Part shown: positions 1 through 6,521 of the stretch, piece by piece
Numbering within the stretch: position 1 is the first letter of the stretch
How the letters are laid out: the number at the start of each line of letters is the position of its first letter
Origin: UBA4722 sp044221135
Lineage (GTDB): Bacteria > Pseudomonadota > Gammaproteobacteria > DSM-16500
NCBI GenBank assembly: GCA_044221135.1
Contig: JBGAPT010000005.1
Coordinates: forward strand, 29,006-93,005
Direction of reading: 5' to 3'
DNA length: 64,000 bases
Notes under the pieces: generated by a model
What the model was told of the DNA's origin: nothing
What the model saw: the letters and a program-made list of their open reading frames with translations, nothing else
Database searches by the model: none
Position numbers and translations under genes: made by a program

Positions 1-117
1 TACCCTCGCAAGTGAAGTTTACTCCTTATTTTTGACAAAAATCACGAAATAATCATTGCGTTACCCCCTACTTTCCCCTAACATTTTGACCCTTCATCTG
101 TTCGTTAAACACAAAAA

Positions 118-193
<76 letters not shown>

Positions 194-250
194 GTAAAAT
201 AGCAGGGTACAAGGCGAAGTTAAAAATAGAGGCGAGTTAAAATTATTAAA

Positions 251-280
251 ACGTTCCTCTAAACGTTCCTGTAGATGCTA
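251..280 (+). repeat. Integrase arm-type repeats, left end
   Basis: Two AACGTTCC-type units (about 250-257 and 262-269) are followed by TGTAGATGCT. The same arrangement (AACGTTCC units, then TGTAAGATGCT) lies beside the P4-type integrase at 47478-47525. Repeats of this sort next to att cores are typical arm-binding sites for tyrosine integrases. The function is inferred from position and similarity. Confidence 0.45.
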
Positions 281-302
281 AGAAAGCTATTTCAAATCTA
301 TT

Positions 303-473
303 CTCGTACTATACTTATACGGGAAAATAGATGTTGATAAGGCTAGACCAATTAAGAAAGGTGAAAAATTTCCTGATGATGGAGATGGTTGGATACAGAT
401 AGCTTACTTACCACAACCTAGAATATCAGGAGTGCTTCTCGATGAAAAATCAACGGATAAAAATTCTGAGTAA
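303..473 (+). pseudogene. 3' fragment of an unidentified gene at the island's left end
   Basis: The frame ending at the TAA of 471-473 is open back to about 303 and reads as ordinary protein: a segment around KIDVDKARPIKKG, then GDGWIQIAYLPQPRIS and a polar tail. It has no plausible start codon or ribosome site and its upstream part is missing. It is best seen as a gene remnant left by an earlier rearrangement beside the tRNA. I do not recognise the family. Confidence 0.3.
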
Positions 474-1385
474 ATTAAGTGTAATCCAGCAGACTTAAGA
501 TGGATATACTCGGGTCTTTCCTATTTCAGAGGAGCACTCACCTAACCGCAGAGTCCTCTCACTCATAATCTATTCTCTTCTTTGAATCTTCAGATAAACT
601 TTAACAAGTTGATAAAGAGCGACTGTGCTGAACCTACGTTACACTGGATTTTTATGTATGAGCAGAATTTCCAAAGCTCCTAAAACACATCCCTACCAAT
701 GTCATGTAATTATCCTGTGAGTTTCTTTTAAACATAAGCTAATACCGTAACGACAATATCAACAGACAGCCCGTAAGTCTATATTCATAAATACAAATCC
801 TTCGCATTGTCTAAGTAGTAAACGAAAGACTTATTTTATCTCATGTACAGTTATAATCGCCATATTACCGAATAATGATGGTGTACATGATAATACTGAT
901 TCATTTTTTTGTTGTAGTCATGGCAGTTTCTTTTAGACTGTATCTTTAATATTTTACAGCGATAATTATAAAATTTTCGAGCTTTGAATGACATGGTTGA
1001 CTCCAAGTTCGTTTGATTAATAGCTGTTTTTAATGGATAGTAATGATACTTTGTTTGAGGTTAAGAAATAAACTCACTTGTTTTTCAAAAATTCAAAGCT
1101 AAACCTGCAGCCAGTTTTTAGAAAAAGTCTTACAGATTATTCAGTTGATATCCTAAATATAATTTCATCAACTTAGATATAATGCGCCATTACAACAATG
1201 ATATGTTCTAAGTTAGAAAAAATGACGTTGCTGTGTAAATCATTAAAAAATGAAGAAGATAGAGATAATACGCAATAATGCCCATTTTATTTCATACTTA
1301 TCATAAAATATGTTTTTTCTTAAAAAAACACCATTGAATGTTTCGACTTAATACTATACACAAATTAGGAGTAAGATAAGATATT
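474..1385. other. Long AT-rich region without a recognisable gene
   Basis: There is no open frame of useful length on either strand with a ribosome site, no clear hairpin-plus-T-run terminator, and no similarity to other parts of the window. The last 30 bases contain AGGAG ahead of the gene starting at 1386. The stretch looks like decayed DNA between the island end and the first cargo gene. Confidence 0.5.
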
Positions 1386-2159
1386 ATGAGAATTATATTA
1401 TTCGGAGATAACCATTCAAATAAATATTCCACCCAGGTGCTGATAAATATCCTTTCTGATTTGTGTAAGCAAGGATATCAGACCATCTTTTGGGAGGGTT
1501 TTGCTGAAAATAAAGATAGAGCTGCAGATGAGATAAGAGAAGATATTGAAAATTGTTTAGATACTTTAAGTCGCTTTCCAGATCCAGATAACATACCTAA
1601 TAATTGGAATAAACTAGGGGAGAAACAGAAAATGTGGTTTAAAAATTATACTCCTGCTAATCAGGAAAAAAGTGATGGTGACTTAGCATTATCATGGCAA
1701 TGTAATTATAAAGGCGCAATTATGCATTATATAAAACATGTACATGCCAAGTATAAAACACAAATAGAAGCTAAAAAAGCATCTGTTATTTTATTAAATA
1801 AAATGAAAGAACAACATATGAATTTAGTTGCTATTGACACGGGCAAGTCTGATGATCGATACGCTGCAAGCAGACAAGGCGATATGATAAAAAAAATTAC
1901 TGATGGGCTTACTGATCCCAATGGTAGTTTTATTATATTTGTTGGAAGCCATCATTTATTTGATCACATACTTCCCAACCCCAACCCTACACTCTTTTCA
2001 AAATCGATCCAAGTTCCCGGTATAGTAGAATCATTAAATACATTTCTCAAATCTAAAGGTTATCCTTCTTCTGTTAGTTATTTTGTAAAAAACGAGATAG
2101 CAGCGAACATTACGGTGGAGAATTGGGATATCGACATAAATAAATCTTATCGAACTTAA
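1386..2159 (+). CDS. TIKI/ChaN/EreA-like superfamily protein, putative
   Basis: A 257-residue soluble protein without signal peptide or membrane segment. Its N-terminus (FGDNHSN, then QTIFWEGF about 30 residues on) and a later block (DDRYAASRQGDMIKKI, then FIIFVGSHHLF) match the spacing of the EreA/ChaN/TIKI fold: an early G-x-x-H, an E-G after beta-2, R...M...I, and a hydrophobic strand ending GxxHL. The family includes erythromycin esterases, haem-binding ChaN and metalloproteases. The match is by motif only; the substrate is unknown. AGGAG lies about 14 bases upstream of the ATG. It stands alone at the left end of the island and could equally be a secreted effector. Confidence 0.5.
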   Translation: MRIILFGDNHSNKYSTQVLINILSDLCKQGYQTIFWEGFAENKDRAADEIREDIENCLDTLSRFPDPDNIPNNWNKLGEKQKMWFKNYTPANQEKSDGDLALSWQCNYKGAIMHYIKHVHAKYKTQIEAKKASVILLNKMKEQHMNLVAIDTGKSDDRYAASRQGDMIKKITDGLTDPNGSFIIFVGSHHLFDHILPNPNPTLFSKSIQVPGIVESLNTFLKSKGYPSSVSYFVKNEIAANITVENWDIDINKSYRT

Positions 2160-2232
2160 ACATAACACCTAGATCACAGAAATAATAAATATGTCATTAG
2201 ATTTCTCTATGATAATTTCTATGTTTTTCTTA

Positions 2233-2442
2233 TCATTTTATTTTCTCCTCTTGGTTATTTATCCTACGTTCTTGAAGCCATTGCTGTACTTCATCAAGAC
2301 GCCACCCGATACTATTTTCAGCAAATTTCACTCTAAGAGGGAACTGATTTTTTGCTTCCCATCGACTCAAGCTTGATCTGCTGACTTTAAAAAGATTTTT
2401 TAAGTCTTTGAACCTTAATAGTTTAAGTGTTTCTTCGTTCAT
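2233..2442 (-). CDS. AlpA-family DNA-binding regulator / excisionase-like protein
   Basis: A 69-residue winged helix-turn-helix protein of the AlpA/MerR-like type. It has LLRFKDLKNLF, the recognition helix VSRSSLSRWEAKNQFP, then the typical wing RVKFAENSIGWRLDEVQQWLQER. Members act as activators of integrase genes or as recombination directionality factors in islands and satellite phages. AGGAGG precedes the ATG. It lies just downstream of the tyrosine recombinase gene on the same strand. In module 2 the equivalent position holds a different excisionase-like HTH protein (51528-51740), so this gene was swapped while its neighbours stayed paralogous. Confidence 0.75.
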   Translation of the reverse strand: MNEETLKLLRFKDLKNLFKVSRSSLSRWEAKNQFPLRVKFAENSIGWRLDEVQQWLQERRINNQEEKIK

Positions 2443-2504
2443 GATGCCTCCTAGTAAAATTTGTATATATAAATATGTGAGGATGGTTAATATGATAATG
2501 AGAA

Positions 2505-3377
2505 TTAATTCCCGATGTAATTTGATGTTACGGATTTTCGATCATGACCAAGCTCGGCTGATAAAATCATTCTTGCTTGGTGATCTATCTGCTTTTGTTC
2601 GCGAGTAAGCTGCCGTGAATTAGGGCCTCCTGCAATCGATGCGTTCCAGCCGGTTAATTCTTTATAGCGATTCTGTGCATAGGTGTGGCGTAATCCATGT
2701 AGATTACTTAAGCCTGCGCGCTGTGCTTGCTTGTCATAGATGTTGCGTTGACTGATGTATTTTTTATTTTCTGGGATCAGTGAATTCCCAAATTTTCCAG
2801 CTTGAATTTTTGCTTGCTCTAACCAGTAGCGCTGTTCTTCGGTACGAATGGGGATGGTTCTAGCTCTGCCCCCTTTACACCACGATGGAGATAACTCGAG
2901 GTGTTGGTGTTTATCTGCCATGTGTGGTTTGATTTTAATTGCTTCCTCACGGCGCAGCCCGAATACACGTTGCAGTTGCAAAGAAACATAGACGTAAGGA
3001 TTAGTGATTCTGGAAAAATCGGGGTTGTGAATGGCCTTGTTTTCTGTTGGCAAATATTTTCGTTTTCCGATACCCATTTCGTCATTAGATTTAATAATGC
3101 CGGGTTTGTTAATGTGCTTGCATAAAAATCGCAACGCTGATGTACGATTTTTGAGAGTGGAATTTTGTACTTTATTGTGCATCCATGATTTTAGAACAGC
3201 GGTAATGTGCTTTTCTTGAAGTCCCTTAATATGACGTAATCCATAACCGAGTGAAACTAGGTCATTAGAAAATAAATGTAATATCTTTTTTCTCGCATCT
3301 TGCGTTTCATAAGAACCTACACGAGCAGATTGTAAGATTTGATCAATAGATCGTTGCAAATCATGTCTGATCCCCAT
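2505..3377 (-). CDS. Tyrosine recombinase (integrase-domain protein), module 1
   Basis: A 290-residue tyrosine recombinase. The catalytic pattern is visible: Arg in FGLRREEAIKIKP, Lys in CKGGRARTIPI, H-x-x-R in LHGLRHTYAQNRY, His in SAELGHDRKSV and Tyr in TSNYIGN near the C-terminus. The N-terminal 100 residues form a SAM-like core-binding domain. It is about 80% identical by eye to 51803-52675 in module 2. A structured conserved leader (3411-3483) lies upstream, and GGAGG precedes the start. It differs in type from the P4-like integrase at 46.3-47.4 kb, so it may act on another site (resolution or excision) rather than on the tRNA att. Confidence 0.9.
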   Translation of the reverse strand: MGIRHDLQRSIDQILQSARVGSYETQDARKKILHLFSNDLVSLGYGLRHIKGLQEKHITAVLKSWMHNKVQNSTLKNRTSALRFLCKHINKPGIIKSNDEMGIGKRKYLPTENKAIHNPDFSRITNPYVYVSLQLQRVFGLRREEAIKIKPHMADKHQHLELSPSWCKGGRARTIPIRTEEQRYWLEQAKIQAGKFGNSLIPENKKYISQRNIYDKQAQRAGLSNLHGLRHTYAQNRYKELTGWNASIAGGPNSRQLTREQKQIDHQARMILSAELGHDRKSVTSNYIGN

Positions 3378-3410
3378 AAAAAACCTCCACTGTGTATCTT
3401 CACCCCATGA

Positions 3411-3483
3411 CGGCTAATTAGCGGTTAGTGCTAAGTATCTCAGTCTTTAGCGCCGTGCGACAAAAGACCGCAACTTACGTTGC
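3411..3483 (-). ncRNA. Structured 5' leader of the module 1 recombinase gene
   Basis: Read on the minus strand, it starts with hairpin GCAAC-GTAA-GTTGC. Next comes a nested stem CGGC...GCCG enclosing GCTAA...TTAGC. The start codon lies about 35 bases beyond. The block is strongly conserved upstream of the paralogous recombinase (52716-52788) although the bases between it and the start codon have diverged. Conserved leaders upstream of integrase and radC genes are known (the radC and STAXI RNA motifs). I cannot assign this one to either without a covariance search. Confidence 0.5.
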
Positions 3484-3524
3484 AAAGAGATGATTTTTTG
3501 GGGCATAAGAACATACAAATATTC

Positions 3525-3758
3525 TTAGTATTTCCATATTTCAATAAACTTCGTTGTGATTTTCTGCAAATTTTCCTCCGTTATTAATTCATTGATAATT
3601 TTTCGTACTGATGGGGATGTCTCAGTTGCTTCATAGATAGCTTGTCGACATTGCTTCATTAATAAAAATTTTTCATCACTAATTAAATGTTGTTTTTTAT
3701 CGATAACTTCATTATTTTCATGATAATTTGATTCTACTTCTTCTAGACTGTCTTGCAT
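3525..3758 (-). CDS. Small conserved hypothetical protein, module 1
   Basis: A 77-residue acidic, probably helical protein whose C-terminal half (about residues 35-77, ending IEIWKY) is nearly identical to the module 2 copy at 52816-53016 while the N-terminus differs in length and sequence. This gradient indicates purifying selection on the C-terminal part. AGGAG lies 8 bases before the ATG. It lies between the recombinase leader and the three-hairpin element. No family recognised; a regulatory or accessory recombination role is only a guess. Confidence 0.65.
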   Translation of the reverse strand: MQDSLEEVESNYHENNEVIDKKQHLISDEKFLLMKQCRQAIYEATETSPSVRKIINELITEENLQKITTKFIEIWKY

Positions 3759-3915
3759 TACTATTACTCCTTTCTTGGATTAAACAAAATGTCGCTACTT
3801 CAGTTGAAATTACTTCATTGCATCAATGTTATTGGGATATTTAAACTAGAGGTGTCTTTTCTTCGATTGGATCATTACTGCTATTTCGTCTTTATTTCGA
3901 TAGTCATGATGTGAA

Positions 3916-3994
3916 CAATTGGGCAATTGCGATCAGACATTTCACCACATCAACTGATCTTATTCTGCTGTTTTGAGTCGTGCAGAATGGCGAC
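3916..3994 (-). repeat. Three-hairpin repeat element, copy A
   Basis: Three successive inverted repeats: CAATTG/CAATTG (3916-3929), GATCAG/CTGATC (3931-3959), and ATTCTGC/GCAGAAT (3962-3988), then GGCGAC. Copies B (6433-6510), C (53146-53224) and D (55620-55697) have the same layout. The first stem is CCATTG/CAATGG in B, C and D. The second is GATCAAC/GTTGATC in B and D. These paired changes keep both arms complementary, which is what a folded RNA or a protein-bound dyad would show. The function is unknown. Confidence 0.65.
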
Positions 3995-4150
3995 AAAGGT
4001 GGGGAGTATAAAATCGCGTGAATCGGAATTTTTTTGAAACTCGTCAAATGAAAATTTGTGCTGTCCTATTACCAGAGTGACGACTTTCAAAAAAATGCTA
4101 TTTATTTTCATAAGATTACGCGTCAAAGAGCGCCGCGTCACTACGGACAT
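3950..4150 (-). CDS. Possible 66-residue conserved small protein, module 1
   Basis: An open frame from an ATG inside the strong hairpin at 4133-4174 to a TGA inside the three-hairpin element. It ends VAILHDSKQQNKIS. The module 2 copy (53180-53380) differs at three residues, with three synonymous and three replacement changes, so protein-level selection is not demonstrated. In copies B and D the VAILHDSK frame continues as NKINKRDETLIAI, which could be coincidence of the RNA element or a short coding motif. There is no convincing ribosome site. It may simply be a frame across a conserved RNA. Confidence 0.3.
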   Translation of the reverse strand: MSVVTRRSLTRNLMKINSIFLKVVTLVIGQHKFSFDEFQKNSDSRDFILPTFVAILHDSKQQNKIS

Positions 4151-4174
4151 CTGCGATGTACCCTAGTGACGCGG
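4133..4174 (-). promoter_or_regulatory. Strong hairpin upstream of the conserved block, module 1
   Basis: A perfect 11-bp stem, CCGCGTCACTA (4133-4143) with TAGTGACGCGG (4164-4174), encloses an inner ACATC/GATGT stem. The module 2 copy (53363-53404) keeps all 11 pairs; its changes fall in the inner loop. No T-run follows on either strand, so it is not a standard terminator. It could be the 5' end of a noncoding RNA, an origin of transfer dyad or a protein-binding site. Confidence 0.5.
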
Positions 4175-4188
4175 CAGAATCAAAAGCC

Positions 4189-4214
4189 AAAAAAAAGCCC
4201 CATTTTCATGAGGC
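4189..4214 (-). terminator. Rho-independent terminator after the DUF6876 gene, module 1
   Basis: On the minus strand the stem GCCTCAT-GAAA-ATGGGGC is followed by eight T residues, 12 bases after the stop codon of the gene at 4227-4607. The module 2 equivalent (53411-53438) has GCCCCAT/ATGGGGC, a change from T-G to C-G that improves pairing. Confidence 0.8.
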
Positions 4215-4226
4215 ATGCTTGAAATA

Positions 4227-4607
4227 TTAATATTCGCCAGGCAACATGAGACAATAATAGCTACCTGAATCACACAAATAAAAATCGACTGCTTTCTCTA
4301 ATACAAAGAAATCAGTCCAATTTATCGGGTGTTTCATGTAAATATTGTCGTTGCCATTGCTCACAGTAATAACTGCAGACTTATCTGAATTGATTGATAG
4401 TTTGATGGAATAAAACCAATCCTTATTTTCTTTAAGCAGACGTGGCAAGATGACAAATGCGATTTCATCAACTAACCAATATCCGTCTGTTTCATTAGCT
4501 AGATATTTGACACCTTCCGTATAACACATCTGACTGATCCAGTGCTGATATATTTCATCAGAGCTGGTAAAGTGTTTTAATTCATCCAAACTAAATTTTT
4601 TATTCAT
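4227..4607 (-). CDS. DUF6876-like ICE accessory protein, module 1
   Basis: A 126-residue protein with FSLDELKHFTSSDEIYQHW near the start, then YTEGVKYLANETDGYWLVDEIA. This resembles the pattern of the DUF6876 family common in conjugative islands (an ion-rich start, then YT-GV-YLA and YWL-D-IA). The biochemical role is unknown. The start at 4607 is set by GGAGAAAT and by the module 2 paralogue (53451-53825). It has its own hairpin/anti-SD leader (4612-4669) and its own terminator (4189-4214), so it is probably an independent transcription and translation-control unit. Confidence 0.7.
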   Translation of the reverse strand: MNKKFSLDELKHFTSSDEIYQHWISQMCYTEGVKYLANETDGYWLVDEIAFVILPRLLKENKDWFYSIKLSINSDKSAVITVSNGNDNIYMKHPINWTDFFVLEKAVDFYLCDSGSYYCLMLPGEY

Positions 4608-4611
4608 CAAA

Positions 4612-4669
4612 ATTTCTCCTAAGTAAATTTAACTGTGGAGAAATCCCCTGTGAGGATTTCCTCACAGGG
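4612..4669 (-). promoter_or_regulatory. Anti-SD leader of the DUF6876 gene, module 1
   Basis: Minus-strand order: a perfect 10-bp hairpin CCCTGTGAGG-AAAT-CCTCACAGGG, then ATTTCTCC (4637-4644), then the ribosome site GGAGAAAT (4612-4619). The last two are fully complementary over 8 bases, so the ribosome site can be sequestered. Module 2 keeps the same plan at 53830-53887. Four genes per module have this design. Confidence 0.65.
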
Positions 4670-4708
4670 TTGATAAAAAAGCAAAATGGCTAGCTATTTT
4701 CTGATTTA

Positions 4709-4891
4709 TTATTCAGGAAATAGCGTATCACTGACTATTTCAATGACGTCCCAATTGACCCCTACATTGGCATCATGGTTTTTGCGAATATGTGCTAAAA
4801 CCTCACATGCTTGCTGTTGGGTTAAATTAGGTCGTACAGATAGAACATCGTCAATGTGCCACTTAATGCTGATTAGTTTCTTTAATGACAT
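4709..4891 (-). CDS. Small conserved ICE hypothetical protein (WHIDDVLSVRP type), module 1
   Basis: A 60-residue protein with IKWHIDDVLSVRPNLT, a helical middle (LAHIRKNHDANVG) and VNWDVIEIVSDTLFP. I recall small proteins of this pattern (IKWH-DDV---RPDLT ... G-NWDVI) in many conjugative islands, usually unnamed. The start was chosen at the ATG matching the module 2 paralogue (53903-54100), directly after the sequestered GAGACAAGC site. The two copies agree at about three quarters of positions. Function unknown. Confidence 0.65.
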   Translation of the reverse strand: MSLKKLISIKWHIDDVLSVRPNLTQQQACEVLAHIRKNHDANVGVNWDVIEIVSDTLFPE

Positions 4892-4892
4892 A

Positions 4893-4950
4893 GCTTGTCT
4901 CATAAAAATAAAATGAAGGAGACAAGCCCTAGGGGATTTGTCCACAAGGG
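4893..4950 (-). promoter_or_regulatory. Anti-SD leader of the 60-residue protein gene, module 1
   Basis: On the minus strand, an imperfect hairpin (4927-4950) is followed by GCTTGTCTC (4919-4927), complementary over 9 bases to GAGACAAGC (4893-4901) immediately before the start codon. In module 2 the same pair is CTTGCCTC/GAGGCAAG: a T-A pair has become C-G on both strands of the stem. That compensatory change is direct evidence for pairing. Confidence 0.7.
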
Positions 4951-4959
4951 ATAAACACT

Positions 4960-5439
4960 TTACATCAGTCCGTTTGCAGCAAATGAATAAGTATTTTTAC
5001 GTGAAACAATAATGTGATCTACGGCAGTGATATTCATGACAGAAAGAACTCGCTGTAAATCACGCGTTATTTCCTTATCTGTCTGACTTGGATCACAGTT
5101 ATCTGACGGATGGTTGTGAGCAAAAATAACTTTTGAAGCATTATGATCTAATGCTTTTTGCACAACTACTCGCGGATAAATCGTAGCTTCATTAATTGTT
5201 CCAAAAAAAAGTTTTTCAAATGCTAATAAACGATTCTGGTTATCCAGAAATAAAACGGCGAAAACTTCATTTCGTTCCTCAGCTAAATGTAACCGCAAAT
5301 AAGAACACACATGTTGCGGGTTATTTAGGATTTCCGAATGATAGCGTAACCGTTTTTCCAAACAACGTAATGCACGAGCCACCAGTTTAGTTTCTGTTGG
5401 ATTTGGCAAGTACGGTGGTTGGGAGCAAACACTAGACAT
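4960..5439 (-). CDS. radC: RadC-family JAB/MPN-domain protein, module 1
   Basis: A 159-residue protein with the MPN+ metal site: an upstream Glu (residues about 70-80, LAFEKLFFGT), then HNHPSDNCDPSQTD, as in RadC-like proteins. It lacks the N-terminal helix-hairpin-helix of chromosomal RadC, which is usual for ICE- and plasmid-borne copies. The biochemical role of this family is unsettled; island copies travel with antirestriction and replication genes. The start matches the module 2 paralogue (54168-54647), and the ribosome site GAGGAAAT is sequestered by the leader at 5442-5499. Confidence 0.9.
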   Translation of the reverse strand: MSSVCSQPPYLPNPTETKLVARALRCLEKRLRYHSEILNNPQHVCSYLRLHLAEERNEVFAVLFLDNQNRLLAFEKLFFGTINEATIYPRVVVQKALDHNASKVIFAHNHPSDNCDPSQTDKEITRDLQRVLSVMNITAVDHIIVSRKNTYSFAANGLM

Positions 5440-5441
5440 AT

Positions 5442-5499
5442 CAATTTCCTCATTGAATACTGAGGAAACTGATCCCAGTGGGGTAGTTTCCCCAGTGGG
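5442..5499 (-). promoter_or_regulatory. Anti-SD leader of radC, module 1
   Basis: Minus strand: hairpin CCCACTGGGG-AAACTA-CCCCACTGGG (9 of 10 pairs), then CAGTTTCCTCA (5461-5471), then TGAGGAAATTG (5442-5452), which holds the ribosome site. The last two pair over 11 bases with one G-T. In module 2 (54650-54707) the single mismatch in the hairpin becomes a G-T pair. The plan matches the other three leaders. Confidence 0.65.
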
Positions 5500-5515
5500 T
5501 AGTTAAAGAAAAAAT

Positions 5516-5881
5516 TTACTTGATTAAGGATAGCAGTCGAGACAAAGTATATACAACAACCGTGCTGCCAACAATCCATGCACCTTTAAAACAATAATCG
5601 ATAAATTTATTACGAATCGGATCGAGTATGTCTTTTAAGGATCGTAAACTGTCTTCGGTGCCACGAACACGATACTCAAGTATAGTGAAACGCTCATCTA
5701 GATGAGTAAATCGTTTGTTCATGTCTTTTTCTAGATGATCAATCTTCTGATTTATTCCTTTATCCAGATGATCAATTCGGTCTAGTACACGATCTATTGC
5801 TTTGCTAACTGCCATATCCACCTTTGCATCAATTAAATCAGTTTGTAAGTGAAACAAATCTTTTGCTTGAGAGTTATCCAT
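5516..5881 (-). CDS. Coiled-coil protein with C-terminal membrane anchor, module 1
   Basis: A 121-residue protein. After DNSQAKDLFHLQTDLIDAKV comes a heptad-rich region (about residues 25-85: DRIDHLDKGINQKIDHLEKDM and so on), then one C-terminal transmembrane segment (WIVGSTVVVYTLSRLLSLI). The start overlaps the stop of the preceding gene by 8 bases (ATGGATAA), so translation is coupled. The module 2 paralogue (54723-55070) shares the first 30 residues and the anchor, but its coiled coil is replaced by a different sequence of similar length. Function unknown; a membrane tether is plausible. Confidence 0.7.
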   Translation of the reverse strand: MDNSQAKDLFHLQTDLIDAKVDMAVSKAIDRVLDRIDHLDKGINQKIDHLEKDMNKRFTHLDERFTILEYRVRGTEDSLRSLKDILDPIRNKFIDYCFKGAWIVGSTVVVYTLSRLLSLIK

Positions 5882-6314
5882 AGAATGCCTCCATTTTATA
5901 GTTTGCACTTGACTTGTGCAACATACTTTGGTTCTTCTTCATGTCATGTTTATTGCGATATAAGGTGTGGATACCTTCTACGTAACATTCATGAACATGG
6001 AGAAGTTCGCCATGGAGTTGCACGATAAAGCGTGGGTCACTTTCTGGCATTCCTGCGTAGTGCTGCTGAAAGCCAGAATATTTGGCATCGAATTTTAATA
6101 TGACAGCTTTATCTTTGGATAAATAATAATCCAATTTAGCAAAGATAGGAAACTTGTCTTTATTAAACCGACACTCTAACCACATATCGTCAGATTGTGA
6201 GTCATGAAAAGGTTGTATCACATTTAATGTGGCACACCATTCATCACGCTGACAATAATGCACATCATGCAAATAGCCATGACCACTCAAGCTAAGAAAA
6301 GCATTTTCAAGCAT
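5874..6314 (-). CDS. Putative DUF3577/STY4534-like ICE replication-associated protein, module 1
   Basis: A 146-residue protein. The N-terminal pattern (FLSLSGHGYLHDVHYCQ, alternating beta strands, LECRFNK, AVILKFDAKYSG, DPRFIVQLHGELLHV) resembles the OB-fold-like DUF3577 proteins annotated as ICE replication proteins. The similarity is by layout only and I give it moderate weight. It is about 90% identical to 55063-55503. It starts a two-gene unit with the coiled-coil gene and is preceded by an anti-SD leader (6317-6391). Its position between RadC and the transglycosylase fits an element-maintenance role. Confidence 0.5.
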   Translation of the reverse strand: MLENAFLSLSGHGYLHDVHYCQRDEWCATLNVIQPFHDSQSDDMWLECRFNKDKFPIFAKLDYYLSKDKAVILKFDAKYSGFQQHYAGMPESDPRFIVQLHGELLHVHECYVEGIHTLYRNKHDMKKNQSMLHKSSANYKMEAFYG

Positions 6315-6316
6315 AA

Positions 6317-6391
6317 ATTTTCTCCAGAAATAAAAAAAGCCAGAGAAAATCTCAACCCTTTTAGGGAAAAGAATATTCCCTGACAGGGTTG
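6317..6391 (-). promoter_or_regulatory. Anti-SD leader of the replication-like gene, module 1
   Basis: Minus strand: outer stem CAACCC/GGGTTG with inner AGGGAA/TTCCCT, then ATTTTCTC (6343-6350), then ribosome site GAGAAAAT (6317-6325). In module 2 (55506-55577) the inner stem is GGGGAA/TTCCCC, a compensated A-T to G-C change. An alternative reading is a translational operator for a protein made by the element. Confidence 0.65.
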
Positions 6392-6432
6392 TGAAAGACT
6401 CTATTTGTGATCATAGAGGCCGATAGCGTGGA

Positions 6433-6510
6433 CCATTGGACAATGGCGATCAACGTTTCATCACGCTTGTTGATCTTATTCTGCTTTTTTGAGTCGTGCA
6501 GAATGGCGAC
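6433..6510 (-). repeat. Three-hairpin repeat element, copy B
   Basis: Stems CCATTG/CAATGG (6433-6446), GATCAAC/GTTGATC (6448-6475) and ATTCTGC/GCAGAAT (6478-6504), then GGCGAC. It sits between the replication-like gene and the transglycosylase, 12 bases past the latter's stop codon, at the same place as copy D in module 2. Confidence 0.65.
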
Positions 6511-6521
6511 TAAGCTTGGAA

